From Hymenoscyphus infarciens (Eukaryota > Ascomycota > Leotiomycetes > Helotiales > Helotiaceae): 55,640 bases of DNA. The number at the start of each line of letters is the position of its first letter. The stretch's first letter is position 1. Location of the stretch: NCBI GenBank assembly GCA_001414345.1, contig LLCB01000354.1:1-55640 (forward strand). Direction: 5' to 3'. Under the pieces are notes generated by a model. That model was given only the letters and a program-made list of their open reading frames with translations. It made no database searches and was not told where the DNA came from. The position numbers and the translations under genes were made by a program. Of the stretch, positions 47,102 through 55,640 are shown in pieces.

Positions 47102-48607
47102 ATGGCATCGCAACGAAGATCAAGAGACAGCAGGAGGGAGAGCAGGAGGAGCGAGAACATCGAGATGCGAACTTCGAATGTGAGCAGTCCCGCGAAGGTT
47201 CACACCACGCACGAGAAACACCACATCCTCCCGACCCACCACCGCAAACCAACACATAATCACAATGGGCACAGGATTACCAAAGGCATCAAGCCCGAGG
47301 GGGAGAGTGGAAGGAAGGGCATACATCCCTTGCATTTCTTCAAGATCACCTGGAGATCTACCAGTGATGCTTCGAGGCTGGTCAATCTCCTATGGCCCAT
47401 TGTGCCTGCCGCTATCGCGGTTCGATACACCATGAAGGACCACCACACTCTCATTTTCATCCTCAACTATATCGCCATGATTCCCTGTGCCAATCTGATT
47501 GGTTTCGCCGGCCAGGAGCTCGCAAGAAAACTCCCCAAGGTCTTTGGTGTGCTTCTGGAGACAACCCTTGGTTCAGTGGTGGAAATTATTTTATTTATGG
47601 TTCTGTTGAGGAACGACGACTTTGCAGTTATCCAAGCCGCAATTCTTGGCTCTATCCTGGCAACTCAATTATTGTGTCTAGGATTCTGCTTCTTCGCTGG
47701 CGGAATCAGACGGGAAGAACAGGAATTCGATGAGGCAGTTAGTGAGGTTGGAAGTGGCCTATTGTTGACTGCGTACGTTCTCAGAAGATTCATCTCCATC
47801 TTGCTTATTGTGACATTTGCTAATGAATCACACAGCGGACTTGGATTGATCATCCCAGCTGTTTTCTACCAAGCCGTCAAACAAACCGGCTTCGTCCCAG
47901 TGGCAGAAGAGCTCACAACTTTGGTTGTTGATGTCTCCCGAATCACGTCCATCTTCTTGATCGTGGCCTACTTGTTCTATGTCTGGTTCCAAATGCACAC
48001 CCACCACGGCCTTTACGACGCCATCTTCGAACAAGACGAGCTCAACGACGCAGACCGCCACCGCGATCTCAAGAAAGACAAACTCACCCTCACAGAATGT
48101 ATCGTCGCTCTCGCCATCTCTATCGCGCTGGTAACCCTCATAGCAATCGGACTCGTCGAGCAAATCGCCTTCATAGTCGAAGAACGAGGAGTCTCCGACC
48201 TCTTCATGGGTCTCATCCTCGTTCCTCTCGTCGAGAAATTCGCCGAACATCTTACTGCTATCGATGAAGCGTGGGATAACCAGATGAACTTTGCGCTTTC
48301 GCATGTCCTTGGTGCTACCATCCAAACTGCGCTCTTCAACGCCCCGCTTGTTGTTATTGTCGGTTGGGGATTGGGGAAACAGATGGATTTCAACTTTGAT
48401 CTGTTTAGTATTACCGCTTTGATCTTGGCTATCCTCGTGGTGGGGAATTTCTTGAGGGATCAAAAATCGAACTACCTCGAGGGAGCGCTTTGTGTGATTG
48501 TTTACTGTATTATTGCTGTCGCGGCGTTTTACTTCCCTAACAATCCCGCACATGTCGGTGGTTCTGAGAGTGGAGGGACTGAGGCTTCTTCTGCAGAGGG
48601 TCATTGA
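47102..48607 (+). CDS. CAX-family Ca2+/H+ (cation/proton) exchanger, Vcx1-like, 480 aa, two exons
   Basis: Exons are 47102-47772 and 47836-48607. The 63-nt intron (GTACGT..CACAG, branch TTTGCTAAT) is a multiple of three and stop-free, so the genomic reading looks continuous. Splicing joins LLLTA to GLGLIIPA as in relatives. The family swaps cytosolic Ca2+ for vacuolar protons. Two antiporter repeats are visible: ETTLGSVVEIILF near residue 160 and LVPLVEKFAEHLTAIDEAWDN near 370. These carry the acidic transport residues, although the second lacks the classical GNAAEH form, as in one fungal subgroup. About 11 hydrophobic helices follow a Ser/Arg/His-rich cytosolic N tail of about 85 residues. 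The ATG at 47102 is the first proper in-frame start before that tail. Confidence 0.9.
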   Translation: MASQRRSRDSRRESRRSENIEMRTSNVSSPAKVHTTHEKHHILPTHHRKPTHNHNGHRITKGIKPEGESGRKGIHPLHFFKITWRSTSDASRLVNLLWPIVPAAIAVRYTMKDHHTLIFILNYIAMIPCANLIGFAGQELARKLPKVFGVLLETTLGSVVEIILFMVLLRNDDFAVIQAAILGSILATQLLCLGFCFFAGGIRREEQEFDEAVSEVGSGLLLTAYVLRRFISILLIVTFANESHSGLGLIIPAVFYQAVKQTGFVPVAEELTTLVVDVSRITSIFLIVAYLFYVWFQMHTHHGLYDAIFEQDELNDADRHRDLKKDKLTLTECIVALAISIALVTLIAIGLVEQIAFIVEERGVSDLFMGLILVPLVEKFAEHLTAIDEAWDNQMNFALSHVLGATIQTALFNAPLVVIVGWGLGKQMDFNFDLFSITALILAILVVGNFLRDQKSNYLEGALCVIVYCIIAVAAFYFPNNPAHVGGSESGGTEASSAEGH

Positions 48608-50179
48608 TTCGTTTTCTGGAAATGGAATGGAATGGATGTAGAGGATGTGAGTTTTCTCGGTTTTATCGGGAGTTTGGCATATTTGGGAGCGAGATTTTAT
48701 TTGCATGAGCGGTGATACATATGGCAAAATATATCTTTTTCCCTGGAGTTTCGGGATACTATTAGCTAGTTATAGCACATAGCAGGAATCAAATTCAAAA
48801 CCAAGTCCCCATCAGTTTGAAGTTTGAACTCTCGTTGAACTCCTACAAAACCATGAAAGCAGAAACAAAAGCCAGTCCCATTAACATACCAAACGCGGTC
48901 AATGTCTGCCCTCGACATAAAAAGCATGTAAATCCTTTTCTCGTGTACCATAACAGTCTCCTTCTAACACCGCATTGGAGACTGGAAATTCTTCAAAGCG
49001 TGCACTCAAGAAGGCAGAGTAGAGGGAATTAGTGTGGTTCTCTGTGAAATTTGTATGCGCTTTTTGGGCGCAGTGGAAGCAGTTGAAGCAGTCTTTGGCT
49101 GAGGAGGTGGGATGTAGAGGTTTGGGTAGGGGACTTTGGCAGGGGACTTGGGCGAGGGCGCGGTGTTTGGACGTTGTGTTTGTGTGTTGTGTTTGAATGT
49201 TGTGTTTGTGTGGTAGAAGGGGGAGGAGGGTTAATGTTGTGGCGAGAAGGAGGCGGATGTGTCTTTTCGGTGGTGGGTGTTAGTTGAGGATTTCAAGGGG
49301 GGATGGGGGGGTTACTTGTACCTGATGGCATGGTATGGTGAGGGTAGTTGTATCTTTTATATTATAATTGCCACTTGGGGGGTTTGCCACTTAGGAGGTT
49401 TGCCACTTGGGAGATTATATCCTAGTGTTTTTGAGATGGAGAGGTCTTGGTGTAGATCTCGGCTAAGAAGGGAGAGAGGACTCGGTGGCGCTGGTAAGTA
49501 AGTACTAAGCTCTAGCTCTCGGTTCCTTACCCGTAATACGGCTTCTGATGGACGGAAGGGGTTGGAATTAACTTATTGCGAGGCTATAGCAATGAGTGAG
49601 TACAAAATATATTAACCTATCAGCTACCTGCTTTGCTAAAACGAGGTTGTAGGTAAGGATGTAAATAGCTATAAGCGAAGTTGCGAATACTGGAGGGAAT
49701 ACTGGACTAATTTACCTTGCTTTCGGCGATGCGCATCTCGCGTGTTCTTGTCGTGGGTTTTTTTCTGTTGAGGTGAGGTTCTTTTGGTTTGGAGATTTTT
49801 AGTTGTGGAATGTGATTCCAGGTTCCTGGACGGGAGTGTTTGTGTGGACGAGAGGCTTTGGTTCGCGCGGGGGAGCAGAAGATTTGGGATAGTAAAATGA
49901 CAGGATGTTTGATATAACGCTAGCAAATTTGCCTCTTGAATAGGCTCGAAGGATGGGAGAAGAGTATAATCAAGCTAGGAAAAAGTGGTGAGACCACAGA
50001 CCGGACCTCTTTTTGGCAGCAAGTCAGTTTTCTACAATATTTAAACGCACTTCAAAGTGGTTTAATCTAGGTCCTTTGAGAACACTATGTTAAACCCCTA
50101 GCTGGAATATCCACTGGTTTAATGTCCAAGCCGTAGATCATGGAAGTAAGCCGCAGTCTGAATGAAGCATTCGCTAACC
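48608..50179. other. Intergenic region with short tandem repeats, no gene recognised
   Basis: Includes TTGTGTTTG-type repeats near 49173-49220 and three copies of a 16-17-bp unit containing TTTGCCACTTGGG at 49367-49415. A Cys-containing frame on the minus strand near 49025-49110 (DCFNCFHC) is too short to call. No conserved gene was found. Confidence 0.45.
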
Positions 50180-51638
50180 TTACAAAACCTCGGCAACAAT
50201 TACTCCCTCCCCAACCCCATCAGCCGCCTCACAAACTTTCGTAACTTTCAGCCCAGCCTCTTTTAAGATGTCCCACCACTGCTCCTCGGTTCGCTCCAAG
50301 GTAGCTCAAAGTGTCATCATGTTAAAATCTTGGGTACTGTGGAAATTCTCAAAGTCAGAATTGCCATTTCGAGTTTCAGCACCTGGAAGCAAAAACACAG
50401 GTCAGACAACACTTACGTAACCCATGTCGAGGCCCCTTGAGCTGGAACAATCCACTCATGAACAAAGAGTTGAGAATATCCGGGTTCCATCGCTTTTCGT
50501 AGCTCGGTCAAGATGGTCAAGCATTTTTCAGCAGGCCAGTTGTGGAGACATTGACGGATGTAGTATACTCGTGCGGCAGTCCATCTATTAGCGAAAACAA
50601 AACCGAAGTTTTAAAATTGATAAGCACTGAATTGAGACACGCACCTTTGACAGGCTGTTCCGTAAAGAAATCATGACCCAAAAACTCAATCCCCTCAGTC
50701 TTCGGAGCATTCTCCACAGTACCCGGGAGATCTTGTACAACAAATCTTCCTGGGAGTTCAGGGTACGCCTGTTTCAAAGCAATAGTCTTTTGTCCGTACC
50801 CACCTCCAACATCAACCCACATTGCTGTCTCGGGGTCAAGCCCCTTCGCCAACTCCTTCACAGGATATAATTTCTGAAGAAGCGAATTTCCGTCTCCCCA
50901 TGTACTCATCAGAGTCCCGAATCCCATCCCTGCTTCGGGTCGCTCGGTGAGTATGCCAATGAGATCTTTTCCCTTTGCATCAAAAGCCCTTTGGACCGCG
51001 GTATTCGTTTGATCAGTTGGGCTGATGTAGCTTGTTGATGCGAGGAATCAGGGGAGGGCGAGGTAAGAAGGGTTCAGGAAATCAGCGCAATTTGCTATTC
51101 CGGCTGCGAATTGGGGGTTGGTGAAGAGGATGTAGGAGGGGGAGAGTGTGTAAGACGTGGGGCTTGTTTCTTTGATTGCGCCGTGGGAGGCGAGTGCACG
51201 GAGAATACGACCTGAGAGGTATGTTAGTAGATACGAGCGGAACATGATAGGAAGTGACTGGTGTACCTAGGAGGTCTGGAGCGGCTTTTGTAGCTTCTAC
51301 AAGCTGTTTGAACGATTTCTCGCCATCTTTTAGGATGACGAAGAGGTTTAGGTCTAGGGCTATTCGGTGGGTTATTCCTTCTACGGGCTGGGAGTTGGGT
51401 CAGTAGATGTGCTTGGTTCGAGCCAGAACTGAAAAGCTAGCGAGGTAGGGTTGAGGGGAAGTAGTACTTGAGAAAGTAACACTCGAGCAACGACATCCTC
51501 CGGTTTCTCAAGTGATAGAAATGCGTTTCTCACGGCAATATAAAGTTTCGTCTTGAGAGTTTCATCCAAAGCCGTGGGTGGATTCAACACCAAAGCTTCC
51601 AGTTCAGCGAGAAGTTAAGTGGGTGAGAGAGTAGCCAT
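50180..51638 (-). pseudogene. O-methyltransferase (plant/fungal COMT-like) pseudogene
   Basis: Read on the minus strand from ATG 51636-51638 with several short introns. The N-terminal dimerisation part has LNPPTALDETLKTKLYIAV. The SAM-binding motif MWVDVGGGYGQKTIAL lies near 50800-50830, followed by FVVQDLPGTVENAP. After an intron (50585-50650 region), VYYIRQCLHNWPAEKC carries the catalytic His. The C-terminal block is RTEEQWWDILKEAGL, ending GEGVIVAEVL and stop. Three in-frame nonsense codons interrupt it: TAA at codon 8, TGA near 51047 and TGA near 50308. Each is one C-to-T step from a sense codon on the coding strand. The family methylates hydroxyls of phenolic or polyketide products. It lies next to a broken P450. 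Confidence 0.82.
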
Positions 51639-52146
51639 TGTTTTTCAAGTTTCGAAAGTTATGAAGAGAAAGTCTTTGGAAGTGAGAGGGGAATGAATTT
51701 GGTAGGTGAACATTTGCTTTTGTACGTCAACTCCATGCCCCGCAGTTGGATTGTACTAGCCCTTGTTATCTATTGGGAGCCGTCATGTTGGTGTTTGCAA
51801 TTTATGCAGCTTACTTATTGACCTAGCGGATTCAGTCCACACTACATGTCACTGAGTAACTAGCGCTATTTTAGCCGAGAAAACATCGCACCTTTTTCGT
51901 ACTTTGCAGTGGAATGAAAAACCCCCAGTTTAGGAGGAATGGTTTCACGGCAATTACACTCTCAAAGAAAGGAAAAGGAAAACTGCTTTGTTTAGGCGGA
52001 GAAGGAGAGAAACTGGGGGAGTTGGTGGGCAGTGCTGCTATTGGTGGTTGGTTGGGTTGGGGGTTGGAGTGTGATTGGGGGTTTCTTGGGAGTGGATCTC
52101 ATGTTGGTTGTTTGTTGTGACCACTAGGTGTTGTTACTACTTTTAA
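51639..52146. other. Intergenic region
   Basis: Between the methyltransferase start and the first recognisable P450 sequence. A Gly/Leu-rich small frame at 51914-52120 is not convincing as a gene. Confidence 0.4.
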
Positions 52147-54056
52147 TATGAGAGCGCTGGAAGATATTATAAGGGGGTACGTGGACTGGTTTATGGAGAA
52201 GTTGAGGATGAGGGCTGGAGGCCCGGGGGGGGGGTGGACATTAAGGATTACTATAATTAGACGGTTTTTGCTATTGTTGTAAGTCTTCCTTGCTCATCAA
52301 ATAGGTCAGCATCCTTCTTACAATTGGAATCAGGCGGATCTTGCTTTTGACGAACCATTTGATTGTCTTCAAAATGAAAGGTACCACCAATGGGTAATCC
52401 AGTGTGGTCGATAGTATTTAGAATATTGTACCACCACGATATATTGTTGGAAACCCACTTTAATACGTACTATTTATACCATTTAAATACTACGATATCT
52501 AATAATATTATCCTTTATATTGTTGGTATTTTAATCGATATTATGATAATATCGTGGTGTTACTAAGCTATAATATTTAAGCTTTTTACCCTGGATTTTA
52601 CCCTACTTCTTTTTAGCCTTTTATTTTAGCTTTATATAGCATAACGTATAATATAAAAAATATATAGCTGAATAGCTAGAATTATAGATCTATTTAAATA
52701 GAGTATTTTAAAAAAAGAATTATATAAATAGCTCTTAAATTAACCTAAATATTATAAGGTTAAAAAGGTAGCCTGTGCGAGATGAAAACATATCTAGAAA
52801 TCTCTTAATACTAAGTACTAATTCGATAATAGATTACTAGCTAGAATATAATAAACTAGTGTATTAAATTCTACTAAGTTTTACCCTTTAATTATAGGTA
52901 AATATTAACTAAATCAATGAATAAAAATTATTTTAGTCTAATAAGTAAGTGATAAAAGAGTATATAGAAAAAGTGTGAATAGCCTTATTTTGAGAAAAAG
53001 TGGGTTTTAGCGCTTATAAGTTATTAAAAGATATACTATATGATATCACGATATTACGATCGTATTATAGCGTATTTGGATACGTACTACTGGGATATCA
53101 TAATAATATATTAATCTAAAATACTGTAGTATTTTATTACGATAATACTATCGACCACACTGGGGTAATCTTTCTCTTCGGTCACTTAAAAACTGGCGCT
53201 CTCCTCGCCAGCGTAAACTTTTACCCATGGTTTCACAAAGCGCCTTTGACTCTGGTTCCAAAACCTGCGTTTCAAGCTGTACTTGCTCACCACGAGACGA
53301 GTTGCGAAAAGGTCAAACGGGGTGCAATCGAAAACCGACAAAAAAGTCACTTTCTCAAACACCTAGCTTTGAATGGAGAGAGAAAATCAACACTTCCTGA
53401 ACTCGAAGCTACCGCCGCGATTATCATTTTGGCAGGTTTGGAGAGTACTTCTACAGTGTTGACTGGGACGACAAATCTGTTGATGCGAACCCCCGAGAAG
53501 TTGAGCAAACTCACAGGCGAGATTAGAAATAATTTTCAGCAATAAACAGGGTTAACAGATATAACATTAGTTGAAGTAGCCCTTTTCGGGATTTGTCTTC
53601 TAGGATCTTGTCGCTTATTACTACCCGCCCTAACACAAATTCCTCGAATCGTTCCCCTAGAAGGTGACCCAATATGTTGACACTTCCTCCCCGGTAACGT
53701 AAGTCCGCCCTCCAACCTCTAATACTAAAACCCATCTAACAACCTGAAACAGACATTTGCCGGCCTCCTCCAATATGCCGCCTACAGCTCCCCAAGACTT
53801 CATTCACCCCTCCTCCTTCCTCCCCGAGCGTTGGCTCCCCAGATCCTCCCATCTTTTCCCTACCTCTACCTCAGACCCTTCATTCGATTATTCCGGCTTC
53901 GTGAACGACAACAGAAATGTAGTTCAGCAATTCTCTGTCGGCCCTTGGAGTTACGTCGTACCAACCTAGCTTTTACAGAATTGCGTCTCGTGCTTTCTTG
54001 CATGTTGTGGAATGTGGATTTGAGTTTTCCCATCGGGTTGTGTTTGAGGATCTGAA
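52147..54056 (+). pseudogene. Cytochrome P450 pseudogene disrupted by a hAT MITE
   Basis: P450 similarity begins abruptly (MRALEDIIRGYVDWFMEKL), so the N-terminal third is missing. VDIKDYYN-stop-TVFAIV and, after an intron with donor near 52279, ADLAFDEPFDCLQ follow. The frame then reads YHQWVI, where the MITE (52400-53162) is inserted, and resumes after it as FLFGHLKTGALLASV. The I-helix reads IIILAGLESTSTVLTG. PRIVPLEGD and FIHPSSFLPERWL follow with frameshifts between. The heme loop reads FSVGPWSYV, so the invariant Cys is lost. NLAFTELRLVLSCMLWN lies in yet another frame. Truncation, stops, frameshifts, transposon and heme-ligand loss make it non-functional. Fungal P450s of this type usually act in secondary metabolism. 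Confidence 0.87.
52400..53162. mobile_element. hAT MITE (internal-deletion derivative of the 22068-26569 element), inserted in the P450
   Basis: A perfect 19-bp inverted repeat, CAGTGTGGTCGATAGTATT, lies at both ends. GGGTAATC (52392-52399 and 53163-53170) is the 8-bp duplication. The left about 530 bp and right about 240 bp match the ends of the 4.5-kb element; about 3.7 kb of interior is absent. It has fewer RIP changes than the larger copy (for example GTGGTCG is intact). Non-coding. Confidence 0.94.
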
Positions 54057-54770
54057 GACTTATGCTTTATAGGAGAGAGAGGCTTTTAGTATTAAAGTAA
54101 GTTGGGTTCGTTAAGTGTAGTATGTACTTTCTTATTTTGCTGTACTAAGACTAGTTTACTTTGAAAAAATTCCACCATCTCAACTATTCAATTCCCAAAC
54201 GTGACCACCGTCTTACTCTCTTTCAACTCATATAAACAAACTACTTAACCCTTCAATATACTTAAACCTAAAGCAGCTAGGCGTTGGAACACTTTCCATG
54301 AAATACTCCAGGAGGTTTGTACCCACATATCGCTCCCGCGTTATTTCAGCCAGATGTTTCTGCTGTCTCTTTCAGCATCTTTTGCGAGCTTCCTTCCCTG
54401 GTCCTTTGAAAAATCGGCAAATTAGCAGCACATCCCCCACCCTCCACCCTCGCGCTAGTCCACTTCAGCCTTCATCCAACACTTATCTCCAGCCCCCCAA
54501 AACGATGTAATATTCCCCTAGAGACTTAGAATAATTTACAAGTAACCAAGATACCTAGAACAATTAACTCCAAGCAATCTAAACTAATCCTAGAAAATTG
54601 TAACATCTCGAGGTTGCGATCGTTTTTCGATCGTGAGCTCCTCTCGTTTTGAAGATACAACGGGATAAAGCTATTTTTCAAAGTTGGTCATTCTATAACG
54701 CCCCCAAGTCTTCTTTACAAGATTAAAACTTGATCTTACGTTTTTGTATCGCGTGTAAGCAGTGGGTGGG
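54057..54770. other. Intergenic region, no gene recognised
   Basis: Ordinary composition. A strong short hairpin (GCGATCGTTTTTCGATCG) lies near 54617. No conserved frame. Confidence 0.45.
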
Positions 54771-54774
54771 CCGT

Positions 54775-55115
54775 TGATAAGTCGCAAGTAACTCACAAGT
54801 CAACAATTTCAGCTCACAAACCTAGTGACAGCTTACTCGTCGAGTATTCGCTCACCAGGTAAAGCGTTTAATGGCCCAAAAAGTGTTACGAGTAAGCTAA
54901 TGTCTGTCCGGCTTACTAGCAACTCTCTAGCTTACACGATAATCACTAGCCCACTCCAAGTTTCATGGTTTACTTGCTGCTCTCTAGTTTACTGAGTCTT
55001 TGACAGCTTCCAGCTTACTTGACGATTGCTAGCTTACTCCCGACTTATCATTCCAGCTCCCAAACATGCATTGGTTTACTGGCGAGTAAGCCGCAAGTAA
55101 TCCACAAGTAACTGG
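54775..55115. repeat. Cluster of dispersed AGTAAGC/GCTTACT motifs in both orientations
   Basis: More than a dozen imperfect copies, including CAGCTTACTCG, GAGTAAGCTA, TAGCTTACACG, CCAGCTTACTTG, CTAGCTTACTCC and GAGTAAGCCGCAAGTAA, spaced at 10-35 bp. Both strands are used, unlike the cluster at 15490-15730, where all are in one orientation. Not a tandem repeat and of unknown nature. Confidence 0.6.
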
Positions 55116-55123
55116 TGGCTAGC

Positions 55124-55381
55124 CCACCAGGGGGTGCACCCCTTCGTGGTAGTGGGTGGGACAGATTGTGCTTGGTTCAGGAACACCAGGCCGCTTCGAA
55201 ACTATTTTATTTACTACTACCTTTTATCTTTTCTAAGTGAAATGAATATATTTGGTAGAGCATTCGCTGAATATCTAAGTGAAACATAGAATTTACTTTA
55301 ATTTTTTACTGCTAAGGTGAGTTCTGGTGTTCCTAAGCACCATGCACAATCTGTCCTACGAATGAGTACACCCCCTGGTGG
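55124..55381. mobile_element. Short inverted-repeat element (MITE-like), about 258 bp
   Basis: About 70-bp imperfect terminal inverted repeats: CCACCAGGGGGTG..GGACAGATTGTGC..GGAACACCAG on the left and the inverse CTGGTGTTCC..GCACAATCTGTCC..CACCCCCTGGTGG-like sequence on the right. The centre is AT-rich. No target duplication was clear. No coding capacity. It could instead be a long hairpin structure. Confidence 0.8.
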
Positions 55382-55398
55382 CCCTCCAACTCCCCGGT

Positions 55399-55640
55399 TA
55401 GGGCGTCCTGGATACACCAAAAAGTCGGAATCGACTAAATCGTAAATCGTAAATCGTAAATCGTAAATCGTAAATCGTAAATCGCAAAAGTTATATAAAT
55501 TAAGAGATAATCGTAAAAGGTATTAAATATTAAATTAAAACATATTATAGTAAGAGATATATATATATAATATAAAAAGACTATATAAATCGACTTTTAT
55601 TACTATAATAAGTTCTTAAATTATATCTTAAAACTAGGCC
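55399..55640. mobile_element. TA-flanked TIR element (MITE), copy 3, truncated by the window end
   Basis: Begins TAGGGCGTCC..ACCAAAAAGTCGGAATCGAC, the terminus of the copies at 10255 and 43505. Seven tandem AAATCGT heptads follow, then RIP-type TA-rich sequence. The right end lies outside the window. Confidence 0.8.

Noticed and set aside
47828..48727. Long minus-strand frame antisense to the Ca2+/H+ exchanger
   Set aside because: It is the shadow of the strongly conserved plus-strand exon; its acidic translation has no family pattern.
29503..54056. Functional biosynthetic cluster linking the decarboxylase, methyltransferase and P450
   Set aside because: No backbone synthase is visible, the genes are separated by 17 kb including a repeat nest, and all three are damaged; only a possible relic of the last two is suggested.

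Overview
The window is nuclear DNA of a filamentous ascomycete (Pezizomycotina; Leotiomycetes is a guess). Short 45-105 nt introns with GT..AG ends and CTAAC/CTAAT branch sites support this, as do fungus-restricted families (Rtt109, DUF3176) and long TA-rich tracts almost without CA and TG, the footprint of repeat-induced point mutation (RIP). The sequence alternates between normal gene islands and RIP-degraded repeat blocks.

Gene islands: 324-5541 holds a CHY zinc-finger gene, proteasome alpha4 (minus strand) divergent from a mitochondrial D-2-hydroxyglutarate/D-lactate dehydrogenase, and a proline iminopeptidase-like hydrolase. 8417-9207 is a lone DJ-1/PfpI gene. 16156-18935 holds mitoribosomal protein mL57 divergent from the histone acetyltransferase Rtt109. 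29503-33557 holds a nine-exon DUF3176 membrane protein and an ACMSD-like amidohydrolase with a C-terminal frameshift. 44511-48607 holds an unrecognised acidic low-complexity protein and a CAX-type Ca2+/H+ exchanger. The housekeeping genes are intact. Genes at the edges of repeat blocks are often broken: a STAND-type signalling-domain relic (41.6-42.6 kb), an O-methyltransferase with three nonsense codons (50.2-51.6 kb) and a cytochrome P450 split by a transposon (52.1-54.1 kb). The last two may be what remains of a secondary-metabolism locus.

Repeat blocks: several elements could be delimited to the base from their termini and target-site duplications (TSDs). These are an LTR element at 11945-14767 (311-bp LTRs, TSD GTAAA) and its solo LTR at 33898-34226; a hAT-type element at 22068-26569 (TSD CTATTATC) and its internally deleted MITE at 52400-53162 (TSD GGGTAATC); a second hAT-like family at 33646-35154 and 35246-41020; a Tad-like LINE at 35379-40568 (TSD ATTATAATAGTA, AAT tail) nested in the latter; three TA-flanked terminal-inverted-repeat elements (10255, 43505, 55399); and a 258-bp inverted-repeat element at 55124. 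Blocks at 5.9-7.2, 19.8-21.4 and 26.6-28.9 kb are RIP-degraded but unclassified.

I see no previously undescribed multi-gene system. The most unusual signals are a probable 7-nt coding microexon in the proteasome alpha4 gene, an in-frame stop-free 63-nt intron in the Ca2+/H+ exchanger, the parent/MITE hAT pair with one copy disrupting a P450 exon, and two clusters of a dispersed AGTAAGC motif that no known feature type explains. Exon models were made by eye from splice signals and protein conservation; no search or transcript data were available.
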